DNA of 64,000 nt, from assembly GCF_051486985.1 (NCBI RefSeq), contig NZ_JAHVDV010000003.1, positions 62,001 through 126,000 of the forward strand. Reading direction: 5' to 3'. Shown here one piece after another: positions 1-7,897 of this stretch. This stretch comes from CBFFRJ01 sp051486985. Its GTDB lineage: Bacteria > Pseudomonadota > Gammaproteobacteria > Enterobacterales > Enterobacteriaceae. Under the pieces are notes generated by a model. The model did not search any database, had not been told where the DNA came from, and saw nothing but the letters and a program-made list of their open reading frames with translations. The position numbers and the translations under genes were made by a program. Position 1 is the first letter of the stretch. Each line of letters starts with the position of its first letter.

Positions 1-1063
1 AGACTTCATCCGAACCCTCTCCCGACAGCACCATCTTGATGCCCATAGCCTTGATCTTACGAGACATCAGGTACATTGGCGTGGAAGCGCGAATCGTGGT
101 CACATCGTAGGTTTCAATGTGGTAAATCACATCGCGAATAGCATCAAGACCTTCCTGCACGGTGAAGTGAATTTCGTGATGCACGGTACCCAAATGGTTT
201 GCTACTTCCTGCGCAGCTTTCAGATCCGGCGCACCTTTCAGGCCAACGGCGAAAGAGTGTAGCTGCGGCCACCAGGCCTCTGTACGCTCCTCATCTTCAA
301 CGCGACGAGCCGCAAATTTTTTGGTGATAGCGGAGATCACGGAGGAGTCCAGGCCGCCAGAGAGCAGCACACCATAGGGCACGTCGGACATCAGGTGGCT
401 TTTTACAGAATCTTCCAGCGCCTGACGCAGCGCGTCTTTGTCCGTGACGTTGTCTTTAACTGCGTCGTAATCGAACCAGTCACGCTGATAATAAGAACGG
501 ATTTCGCCGTCTTTACTCCACAGATAGCTGCCTGCCGGGAACTCTTTAATGGTGCGACAGACAGGTACCAGTGCTTTCATTTCTGACGCAACGTACATAT
601 TGCCGTGCTCATCATGCCCCATATACAGCGGAATGATACCGATATGGTCACGGCCAATCAGGTAGGCGTCTTGTTCAATATCGTAAAGAATAAAAGCAAA
701 CATGCCCTGCAGATCATCAAGGAATTCCGGACCTTTCTCCTGATAGAGCGCCAGAATAACTTCACAATCGGAACCGGTCTGAAATGCGTAGCGGTCGCCA
801 TACTCAGCGCGCAGGGCCTGATGGTTATAGATTTCACCGTTGACGGCCAGCGCATGTGTTTTTTGTTCGTTGTAGAGCGGCTGAGCACCGGCGTTGACGT
901 CGACAATCGACAGGCGTTCATGGGCAAGAATCGCTTTATCGCTTGCATATACCCCAGACCAGTCCGGGCCGCGATGGCGCATCAGGCGGGATAACTCCAG
1001 CGCTTTCTTACGCAATTCAACTGCGTCGGTTTTAATATCCAGTACGCCAAAAATAGAACACAT
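1..1063 (-). CDS. asnB: Asparagine synthetase B (glutamine-hydrolysing), 3' end outside window
   Basis: Makes asparagine from aspartate, ATP and glutamine in the cytoplasm. About 354 of the family's usual ~554 residues are present; the C-terminus lies beyond base 1. The protein begins MCSIFGVLD, so Cys2 becomes the N-terminal nucleophile of the class II glutamine amidotransferase domain after Met removal. RHRGPDWSG, NGEIYN and GSDCEVI are typical of the glutaminase pocket. The synthetase domain has the PPi-loop SGGLDSS and a later SGEGSDE. It lies downstream of nagD on the same strand, as in E. coli, separated by about 280 bp. Identity is clear; the missing end cannot be assessed. Confidence 0.97.
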   Translation of the reverse strand, partial: MCSIFGVLDIKTDAVELRKKALELSRLMRHRGPDWSGVYASDKAILAHERLSIVDVNAGAQPLYNEQKTHALAVNGEIYNHQALRAEYGDRYAFQTGSDCEVILALYQEKGPEFLDDLQGMFAFILYDIEQDAYLIGRDHIGIIPLYMGHDEHGNMYVASEMKALVPVCRTIKEFPAGSYLWSKDGEIRSYYQRDWFDYDAVKDNVTDKDALRQALEDSVKSHLMSDVPYGVLLSGGLDSSVISAITKKFAARRVEDEERTEAWWPQLHSFAVGLKGAPDLKAAQEVANHLGTVHHEIHFTVQEGLDAIRDVIYHIETYDVTTIRASTPMYLMSRKIKAMGIKMVLSGEGSDEV

Positions 1064-1320
1064 AGACTTCTCCGTTACTGTCAGGCATTGCAGTGTTGTA
1101 GTGTGCAGACGCCGCGTCATCGCGTTGTCTTATTGCTTGTTAAAGAAAATGCCGTAAAGCGGGAGTGTCCGCAAGCCTTTTACGGGTGGAAAAGTAAAAA
1201 GCGCAATGGTGATTGCGGAATGCTGAAAAAAGCACAGGTAAAAGGCACCATTATTGATGAATTATCATTTTTGAGGGGGATTTATTAATGGTGATTGGCG
1301 AGGCGTGCAATAAAAATGCG

Positions 1321-1345
1321 AAACCACGTCCGGGACGTGGTTTTC
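1321..1345 (-). terminator. Hairpin after nagD
   Basis: A 9-bp stem (AACCACGTC / GACGTGGTT) with a 3-base loop lies directly after the nagD stop. The following T run is short and interrupted (TTTCG-type), so termination may be partial. It would separate nagBACD from asnB. The remaining bases up to asnB (1064-1320) contain an additional weak hairpin around 1152-1184, but no gene. Confidence 0.55.
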
Positions 1346-1346
1346 G

Positions 1347-2099
1347 TTAAATTACGTCGATCTCAGCAACCGATGGATAAATCCAGGAAGGGCGGAAAGG
1401 CATCGTATCGATATCATCGAGGGTTGAAACCCCTGAAAGAACCAGGATGGTTTCCAGTCCGGCCTGAAAACCCGCCAGTATATCGGTACGAAGATTGTCG
1501 CCCACAATCACCGTTTGTTCAGAATGCGCCTGCATTTTGTTGAGCGCGGCGCGGATTATCCACGGGCTGGGTTTCCCTACATAAAACGGCTGACGACCAG
1601 AAATTTTTTCGATACCTGCGCATAATGCCCCGCAGCCCGGATAGTAGCCGCGGCCGTGAGTATCCGGGTTGGTCGCAATAAAGCGGGCGCCGTTAGCCAC
1701 AAAAAATGCCGCCTTGTGCATCATTTCCCAGTTGTAAGAGCGGGTTTCACCCACAATCACGAAATCAGGATTGATGTCAGTAATGGTGAATCCCGCTTTG
1801 TACAGTTCGTGAATCAAAGCGCCTTCACCCACAACATAGGCTTTTTTTCCTTCCTGACGTTTAAGGAAGTCCGCTGTCGCCATGGCTGAGGTATAAAAGA
1901 CCGAGGATGGCACATCAATGCCTGCCGAGGCGAAACGGTTGGCCAGGTCCTGCCCCGTCTGAGACGGATAGTTAGTCAGGACTACCAGCGGCATCCCTTT
2001 TTCAAGAAGCCGCGTGAGAAATTCAGCGGCTCCCGGCACCGCGACGTTATCGTGCATCAGCACGCCGTCAATGTCACAGATTACATTCTGAATGGTCAT
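1347..2099 (-). CDS. nagD: Ribonucleotide monophosphatase NagD
   Basis: HAD-superfamily (class IIA, NagD type) phosphatase that dephosphorylates nucleoside monophosphates, UMP best in E. coli. At 250 residues it has the normal length. The motif I signature CDIDG gives nucleophile Asp9 and acid/base Asp11. Motif II is in VVLTNYPS, the motif III lysine in GKPSPWI, and motif IV in VGDNLRTDI. It is the last gene of nagBACD, 43 bp after nagC, and is followed by a hairpin. Its role in amino-sugar catabolism is not established despite the operon position. Confidence 0.96.
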   Translation of the reverse strand: MTIQNVICDIDGVLMHDNVAVPGAAEFLTRLLEKGMPLVVLTNYPSQTGQDLANRFASAGIDVPSSVFYTSAMATADFLKRQEGKKAYVVGEGALIHELYKAGFTITDINPDFVIVGETRSYNWEMMHKAAFFVANGARFIATNPDTHGRGYYPGCGALCAGIEKISGRQPFYVGKPSPWIIRAALNKMQAHSEQTVIVGDNLRTDILAGFQAGLETILVLSGVSTLDDIDTMPFRPSWIYPSVAEIDVI

Positions 2100-2142
2100 G
2101 GACTACCCAGTTTAAAAAGAGAAGCAGTAACTATAATCCCGG

Positions 2143-3363
2143 TTAGCTTTCCAGCAAACGTTGCAGCAGCAAACCGTTAAGCATGGCGCGTTTAACCAGG
2201 GCGAAAGCACCAATGGCGGAGCGGTGATCCAGCGTCGAGCGCACAACCGGGAGATTCCTGCGAAATGCTTTAAGCGATTGTGTATTTATGCAGCCTTCAA
2301 TGGCGGGAAGCAACACTTTCTCAGCTTCAATAATCTCACCGGCAATCACCACCTTTTGGGGATTGAAGAGGTTAATGGCGATAGCAATGGTTTTGCCCAG
2401 ATGACGGCCGACATGCTCAATAACTTCACAGGCAAGGGCATCACCTTTATTGGCCGCTTTGCAAATGGTTTTAATGGAGCAGTCATCGGACGTTAAACGG
2501 CTGTGATGTCCCTGCTGTAACAGATGGCGCACACGCTGCTCAATGGCCGCGTTAGCCGCAATGGTTTCGAGACAACCAAAGTTTCCGCAGTGACAACGCT
2601 CGCCAAGCGGTTCGACCTGAATGTGACCAATTTCACCCACGTTACCGTTACGACCAATAAAAATACGGCCATTCGAGATTATCCCCGCACCTGTTCCACG
2701 GTGAACGCGCACCAGGATGGAGTCTTCGCAGTCCTGGCTTGCCCCAAAGTAGTGCTCAGCAAGCGCCAGGCTGCGAATATCGTGACCCACGAAGCAGGTT
2801 AATTTAAACCGTTTTTCAAGCGCCTCTACCAGCCCCCAGTTCTCCACCGGTATATGCGGCATATAACGGATTACCCCGCTCTCCGGGTCAACGAGCCCTG
2901 GCAGGATCACGGAGATGGCGATCAATTCGCGAATTTTTCGCTGGCAGGATTCAATAAAGAGGCTGATGGTTCTGAGCAGGGCGTGTTCGAGGGTTTCCTG
3001 GGTGCGCTCAGGGAGCGGGTAATGCTCTTCAGCAAGGACTTTGCTGCTCAAATCATAAAGCGTAAGCGTGGTGTCGGTTCGCCCAAGGCGAACGCCGATG
3101 GCCTGAAAACTACGGGTTTCGGTGACAATTGAGATAGCGCGACGACCACCAGTTGAAGCCTGCTGGTCCACCTCTTTAATCAAACCGCGCTCAATAAGTT
3201 GTCGCGTAATTTTGGTTACGCTTGCTGGTGCAAGCTGGCTTTGTTCGGCAATTTGAATGCGCGAGATAGGGCCAAGCTGATCAATCAGGCGGTAAACTGC
3301 CGCACTATTTAGTTGTTTAACGAGGTCAACGTTACCAATTTGAGCTTGTCCGCCTGATGTCAT
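2143..3363 (-). CDS. nagC: N-acetylglucosamine repressor NagC (ROK family)
   Basis: Transcriptional repressor of amino-sugar genes; its inducer is GlcNAc-6-P. The protein is 406 residues. An N-terminal winged helix (about residues 12-75, including SRIQIAEQSQLAPASVTKI) is followed by a ROK sugar-kinase-like domain. The zinc motif is visible in GEIGHIQ and CHCGNFGCLE. It lies 8 bp upstream-side of nagA in the same operon. Sites resembling its operators are present between nagB and nagE and upstream of chiP in this window, so a local autoregulated circuit is likely. Confidence 0.96.
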   Translation of the reverse strand: MTSGGQAQIGNVDLVKQLNSAAVYRLIDQLGPISRIQIAEQSQLAPASVTKITRQLIERGLIKEVDQQASTGGRRAISIVTETRSFQAIGVRLGRTDTTLTLYDLSSKVLAEEHYPLPERTQETLEHALLRTISLFIESCQRKIRELIAISVILPGLVDPESGVIRYMPHIPVENWGLVEALEKRFKLTCFVGHDIRSLALAEHYFGASQDCEDSILVRVHRGTGAGIISNGRIFIGRNGNVGEIGHIQVEPLGERCHCGNFGCLETIAANAAIEQRVRHLLQQGHHSRLTSDDCSIKTICKAANKGDALACEVIEHVGRHLGKTIAIAINLFNPQKVVIAGEIIEAEKVLLPAIEGCINTQSLKAFRRNLPVVRSTLDHRSAIGAFALVKRAMLNGLLLQRLLES

Positions 3364-3371
3364 ACTTTTAC

Positions 3372-4520
3372 TTACTCAGTGACGACCTCGTTACCATTAA
3401 CGATGGTCTTGATGATTTTATAATCGCGCGTGAAAGCCGTCAGATTCGCGACTTTGCCCGCCGCAATGCTGCCGAGACTGTCCGCAACGCCTATCGCCCT
3501 GGCAGGATAAAGGGTCGCCATACGCAGTGCTTCGTCCAGCGCGATGCCGACATGCTCAACCAGATTATAAATCCCTTCGATCATCGTCAGGGCGGAACCG
3601 CTTAGCGTACCGTTTTCATCCACGCACAATCCATTACGGTAGTATATTGTTTTACCAGCAAAAATGAACTGGTCAATAGTAGCGCCCGCAGGAGCCGTTG
3701 CATCGGTTACCAGGCAAAGTTTGTCGCCTTTCAGACGTTTAGCGGTACGAATATTAACGTAATCGACATGCAGGCCGTCTGCAATAATGCCGCAATACAC
3801 ATCCGCATCATCGAGGATGGCTCCCGCAAGCCCAGGCTCGCGACCGGTAATATAAGGCATGGCGTTAAACAGATGTGTAGCGAAAGTGATACCAGCACGA
3901 AAACCAGCTTTCGCTTCTTTTAACGTGGCATTGGAGTGGCCCGCAGAGACCACGATGCCAGCGGCGGCCAGCTTCCCGATAACCTCTGCACCCACCATTT
4001 CCGGTGCAAGCGTAACTTTGGTAATCACGTCGGCATTTTTACACAGGAAGTCCACCAGTTCAGCGTCTGGTTTGCGTACATATTCTGGGTTATGCGTCCC
4101 TTTTTTTATAATATTCAACCAGGGGCCTTCCAGATGCAGACCGAGCGCCTGGTTAGGATGCGCTGCCAGGTATTCACGCATGACCTGAACACCCTGTTTC
4201 ATCAGTTCATCACTGCTGGTTATCAGCGTCGGCAGAAAGCTGGTGCAGCCAGATTTTTCATTCGTACGCTGCATGATTTCCAGAGTCTTAACGCTGACAG
4301 CATCAGCCGTATCGTTAAACTGAACGCCACCACATCCATTTAACTGAACATCAATAAAACCGGGGGCAAGTATCGCGTTGTGCAGGCTTCGCTGCTCAAT
4401 ATCTGACGGCAACTCCGCCAGAGGACAGACGCGCTCAATCAGGCCATTCGCGACAATCAGCGCATGGTCATCCAGAATTTCATGGCCGGTAAAAATCCGG
4501 CATTGAGTTAAAGCATACAT
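3372..4520 (-). CDS. nagA: N-acetylglucosamine-6-phosphate deacetylase
   Basis: Converts GlcNAc-6-P to glucosamine-6-P and acetate, and so also removes the NagC inducer. The protein has 382 residues, as in E. coli. It is an amidohydrolase TIM barrel. Metal-binding Glu131 (LHLEGPWL), His195 (SAGHSNAT) and His216 (ATHLFNAM) are in place, and the catalytic aspartate lies in LVTDATAP. It sits between nagB and nagC with short gaps, consistent with one transcript. Confidence 0.97.
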   Translation of the reverse strand: MYALTQCRIFTGHEILDDHALIVANGLIERVCPLAELPSDIEQRSLHNAILAPGFIDVQLNGCGGVQFNDTADAVSVKTLEIMQRTNEKSGCTSFLPTLITSSDELMKQGVQVMREYLAAHPNQALGLHLEGPWLNIIKKGTHNPEYVRKPDAELVDFLCKNADVITKVTLAPEMVGAEVIGKLAAAGIVVSAGHSNATLKEAKAGFRAGITFATHLFNAMPYITGREPGLAGAILDDADVYCGIIADGLHVDYVNIRTAKRLKGDKLCLVTDATAPAGATIDQFIFAGKTIYYRNGLCVDENGTLSGSALTMIEGIYNLVEHVGIALDEALRMATLYPARAIGVADSLGSIAAGKVANLTAFTRDYKIIKTIVNGNEVVTE

Positions 4521-4584
4521 AACGACCCCCGGTTAACAAATCAGTACCGTTGCGCAATGTGGCTGTTGCGAAACGGAAATTCAC

Positions 4585-5385
4585 TTACAGACCTTTAATA
4601 TTTTCAGCTTCTAATTCATTGAAATATTTCAATGTCTTAACCTTAAGCTCCATCGTAGACGGATCGTCGCAGACCATGACAGCTTTTGGATGCAGTTGCA
4701 GGCAACTGATGGTCCACATATGGTTGACGTTTCCTTCAACGGCCGCCTGTAGCGCCAGTGCTTTCTGGTTACCCAGCACCAGAATCATGACTTCTTCAGC
4801 ATCCAGCAGCGTACCCACACCCACGGTCAGGGCATATTTTGGCACAAGGCTGACATCGCCATCGAAGAAGCGCGAATTCGCCACACGCGTGTCATGAGTC
4901 AGGGTTTTAATACGAGTACGAGACGCCAGCGAAGACGCCGGTTCGTTAAAGGCAATATGACCATCGTTACCTACGCCGCCCATGAACAGGTGAATCTTGC
5001 CATAGGAGCGGATTTTTTCTTCATATTGACGACATTCTGCGTCAATATCCGGGGCGTTGCCATCCAACAGATTAATATTTTCTTTCAGAATATCAACGTG
5101 ATCGAAGAAGTTACGATGCATAAAGCTATGGTAGCTTTCCGGATGCTCTTTTGGCAGCCCGACATACTCATCCATGTTGAAGGTGACCACGTGCTGGAAA
5201 CTAACCTGGCCCGCTTTGTGCATTTCAACCAGAGCTTTATAAGCGGTTAATGGTGTGCCGCCTGTCGGTAAACCGAGAACGAAAGGGCGATCCGCGGTCG
5301 GTTTGAAGGCATTAATGCGATTAACAATATGACGGGCGGCCCATTTTCCGACTTGTTCAGCTGTTGCCAGGGGAATCAGTCTCAT
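4585..5385 (-). CDS. nagB: Glucosamine-6-phosphate deaminase
   Basis: Isomerises and deaminates glucosamine-6-P to fructose-6-P and ammonia, linking amino sugars to glycolysis. The protein has 266 residues, the full E. coli length. Catalytic Asp72 (FNMDEYVGLP) and His143 (GVGNDGHIAFNEP) are present, and the phosphate loop is GLPTGGTP near residue 40. It is the first gene of nagBACD, starting 320 bp from nagE on the other strand, with CRP- and NagC-like sites between them. Confidence 0.98.
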   Translation of the reverse strand: MRLIPLATAEQVGKWAARHIVNRINAFKPTADRPFVLGLPTGGTPLTAYKALVEMHKAGQVSFQHVVTFNMDEYVGLPKEHPESYHSFMHRNFFDHVDILKENINLLDGNAPDIDAECRQYEEKIRSYGKIHLFMGGVGNDGHIAFNEPASSLASRTRIKTLTHDTRVANSRFFDGDVSLVPKYALTVGVGTLLDAEEVMILVLGNQKALALQAAVEGNVNHMWTISCLQLHPKAVMVCDDPSTMELKVKTLKYFNELEAENIKGL

Positions 5386-5477
5386 TATTCACCTCGATGT
5401 TGAGTTTAAAAGTTTGCGGATTGCAGGCCAGTGATAGTGTAAGCGTAATGCAGTTTTGCTTCGCAGGGAGCAATCCG

Positions 5478-5503
5478 TTTTGATTTTTTTAATCATAAAA
5501 TAA
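5478..5503 (-). promoter_or_regulatory. Probable NagC operator, nagB side
   Basis: An AT-rich imperfect palindrome (TTTTGATT...AATCATAAAATAA) lies just upstream of nagB, matching the general shape of NagC boxes. Its centre is about 97 bp from the second candidate box, roughly nine helical turns, as in the E. coli nagE-nagB repression loop. Assigned by position and form. Confidence 0.6.
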
Positions 5504-5548
5504 GTTTTGCTTGTTAGCTAGCAAAGTGGAGGGTTAATAACGATATTT

Positions 5549-5564
5549 GGTGATTAAAATCACA
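5549..5564. promoter_or_regulatory. CRP-cAMP site between nagB and nagE
   Basis: GGTGA-TTAAAA-TCACA matches the TGTGA-N6-TCACA consensus at 9 of 10 arm positions. It lies between the two NagC boxes, where E. coli has the CRP site that activates both divergent promoters. Confidence 0.75.
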
Positions 5565-5576
5565 AAAAGTGCGCTT

Positions 5577-5597
5577 TTAATTTGCGAGGCGAATTAA
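5577..5597 (+). promoter_or_regulatory. Probable NagC operator, nagE side
   Basis: Inverted repeat TTAATTTGC-GAG-GCGAATTAA with arms TTAATT/AATTAA, about 110 bp before the nagE start. This corresponds to the high-affinity NagC box in front of nagE in E. coli. Confidence 0.7.
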
Positions 5598-5705
5598 TTT
5601 TTCACACACTTACACTGTCGTGAAAAAGGCCGTGCTTTCAGGTTAAGTAAGACAATAAAAAATACTGTTTCTATGCACCCGGTGTGGGGTCAGAGGGGGA
5701 ATAAC

Positions 5706-7721
5706 GTGAGTCTTTTAGGTTACTTGCAAAAGGTTGGCCGCGCACTGATGGTGCCGGTCGCCACGCTGCCCGCAGCAGCAATTCTTATGGGGGTCGGTTA
5801 CTGGATCGATCCGGTAGGCTGGGGTGGGGATAATGCGCTGGCGGCGCTTTTTATCCAGTCTGGTTCTGCCATCATTGACAACATGGGTGTGCTGTTTGCA
5901 GTGGGTGTCGCCTACGGTATGTCCAAAGATAAAGACGGGGCTGCTGCTCTTGCAGGCTTCGTCGGATTCCTGGTATTAACGACGTTGTGTTCGCCAGCCG
6001 CCGTCGCCATGATTCAAAAAATCCCGGCCGATCAGGTGCCTGCCGCTTTCGGTAAGATTAAAAACCAATTCGTTGGGATCATGGTGGGTATTATCGCCGC
6101 CGAGCTATACAACCGCTTTAGCAGCGTTGAACTGCCAAAAGCGCTCTCCTTCTTTAGTGGTCGTCGTCTCGTACCGATCCTGACCTCGTTCATCATGATC
6201 GTTGTTGCCTTTATTCTGATGTATATCTGGCCTGTCGTGTTTAGCGGTCTGGTAGGCTTTGGTGAACATATTCAGAAACTAGGGTCGACGGGTGCGGGCA
6301 TCTATGCCTTCTTTAACCGCCTGCTAATCCCTGTCGGTCTGCACCATGCGCTGAACTCCGTATTCTGGTTTGATGTTGCGGGTATTAACGATATTCCTAA
6401 CTTCCTCGGCGGCGCGCAGTCCATTGCTGCAGGTAAAGCTGAAATTGGGATCACGGGTCGTTATCAGGCAGGCTTCTTCCCTATCATGATGTTCGGTCTG
6501 CCGGGTGCGGCACTGGCTATTTACCACAGTGCCCGTCCCGAAAACAAAGCCAAAGTGCTGGGTATCATGATGGCGGGTGCGTTTGCCGCCTTCTTCACCG
6601 GCATCACCGAACCGCTGGAATTCTCCTTCATGTTCGTGGCACCAGTGCTCTACTTCATCCACGCAGTGCTGACCGGCATTTCCGTATTTATTGCCGCGAC
6701 CATGCAGTGGATTGCAGGGTTCGGCTTTAGTGCGGGTCTGGTGGATATGGTGCTTTCATCACGTAACCCACTGGCTGTTCACTGGTACATGCTGATTCTG
6801 CAAGGCCTGGTCTTCTTCGTTATTTATTATGTGGTGTTCCGTTTCACTATCCAGAAATTCAACCTGCTGACACCGGGCCGTGAACTGGCTGTTACTGGTG
6901 ACGAAGCAGACGGTCAGGATGTGAATGTAAGCGCGAATGCTGACCAGGATGTTGCCGGTCTGGCTCGTCAGTACATTGCGGCTGTGGGGGGGTCCTCGAA
7001 CCTGACTGGCATTGATGCCTGTATCACGCGTCTTCGTCTGAACGTTAAAGATTCTGCGTTAGTGGATGAAGCGATGGCGAAACGTCTCGGCGCTACCGGA
7101 ATTATTCGTCTGAATAAAACCAGCGTGCAGATTATCGTAGGTTTCGTTGCTGAAAAAATTGCCAACGCCATGAAAACCACCGGCAATGTTCCAGCCGCTG
7201 ACAACGTTGCACCTGCTGCTACAGTTGCACCGGTTAAACCTCAGGCTGTGCCGAATGCGTCCGTGATTGCTGAACTGGTCTCACCCATTACGGGTCAGGT
7301 TGTTTCTCTGGATGAAGTGCCAGATGAAGCGTTTGCCAGTAAAGCTGTTGGTGACGGAGTGGCTATCAAACCAACCGATAAAGTGGTGGTATCCCCGGCT
7401 GCCGGAACCATCGTAAAAATCTTCAACACTAACCACGCGTTCTGTCTCGAGACGGAGAAAGGAGCGGAGATTGTGGTTCACATGGGCATCGATACCGTAG
7501 CGCTGGCTGGACAGGGCTTCTCCCGTCTGGTCGAGGAGGGGGCACAGGTGGTGGCCGGGCAACCTGTCCTGGAAATGGATCTGGATTACCTGAACGCCAC
7601 AGCACGTTCAATGATAAGTCCGGTGGTATGCAGCAATATTGATGACTTCTCCGGGCTGGTAATTAAAGCTCAGGGCGCCGTTGTTGCAGGTCAAACGCCG
7701 CTGTACGACATCAAAGGCTAA
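5706..7721 (+). CDS. nagE: GlcNAc-specific PTS enzyme IICBA
   Basis: Imports and phosphorylates N-acetylglucosamine using PEP via HPr. I chose the GTG at 5706 because AGAGGGGGA sits five bases upstream and the product then begins VSLLGYLQKVGRAL, like family N-termini; the upstream ATG at 5673 has no good ribosome site. This gives 671 residues. EIIC occupies about residues 1-390, EIIB has phosphorylated Cys439 (IDACITRLRL), and EIIA has His592 (VVHMGIDT). The EIIA end is very close to K-12 NagE as I recall it. The EIIC half (GVGYWIDPVGW, MSKDKDGAAALAGFVGF) is clearly different, so substrate range may be broader. It diverges from nagBACD. Confidence 0.93.
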   Translation: MSLLGYLQKVGRALMVPVATLPAAAILMGVGYWIDPVGWGGDNALAALFIQSGSAIIDNMGVLFAVGVAYGMSKDKDGAAALAGFVGFLVLTTLCSPAAVAMIQKIPADQVPAAFGKIKNQFVGIMVGIIAAELYNRFSSVELPKALSFFSGRRLVPILTSFIMIVVAFILMYIWPVVFSGLVGFGEHIQKLGSTGAGIYAFFNRLLIPVGLHHALNSVFWFDVAGINDIPNFLGGAQSIAAGKAEIGITGRYQAGFFPIMMFGLPGAALAIYHSARPENKAKVLGIMMAGAFAAFFTGITEPLEFSFMFVAPVLYFIHAVLTGISVFIAATMQWIAGFGFSAGLVDMVLSSRNPLAVHWYMLILQGLVFFVIYYVVFRFTIQKFNLLTPGRELAVTGDEADGQDVNVSANADQDVAGLARQYIAAVGGSSNLTGIDACITRLRLNVKDSALVDEAMAKRLGATGIIRLNKTSVQIIVGFVAEKIANAMKTTGNVPAADNVAPAATVAPVKPQAVPNASVIAELVSPITGQVVSLDEVPDEAFASKAVGDGVAIKPTDKVVVSPAAGTIVKIFNTNHAFCLETEKGAEIVVHMGIDTVALAGQGFSRLVEEGAQVVAGQPVLEMDLDYLNATARSMISPVVCSNIDDFSGLVIKAQGAVVAGQTPLYDIKG

Positions 7722-7746
7722 TCGCGTTTCGTAGTGGTTTTGCCAA

Positions 7747-7782
7747 AAGCGGCAGAGGACATTTTCTCTGCCGCTTTTTTTT
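7747..7782 (+). terminator. Rho-independent terminator of nagE
   Basis: Eleven-base stem AAGCGGCAGAG / CTCTGCCGCTT with an 8-base loop, followed by an eight-T run. Confidence 0.92.
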
Positions 7783-7830
7783 GCATTAACTTGCATAGTC
7801 CGTTTTGTATATATTTTCCGTAAACAAGGG

Positions 7831-7859
7831 TTGTCTGGAAGACCCGCTTATAAGATCAT
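7831..7859 (+). promoter_or_regulatory. Putative glnS promoter
   Basis: TTGTCT and GATCAT spaced 17 bp, within the stretch CCGCTTATAAGATCAT that closely resembles the E. coli glnS promoter region. Transcription would begin about 30 bp before the glnS ATG. The -10 is weak, and the alternative TATAAG cannot be excluded. Confidence 0.55.
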
Positions 7860-7897
7860 GTTCCGTTATACGTTGTTTACGCTTTGAGGAATCTACG

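Noticed and set aside
1295..1543. Small plus-strand frames over nagD and the nagD-asnB gap
   Set aside because: No ribosome site and no recognisable product; they overlap the terminator hairpin and coding sequence of nagD.
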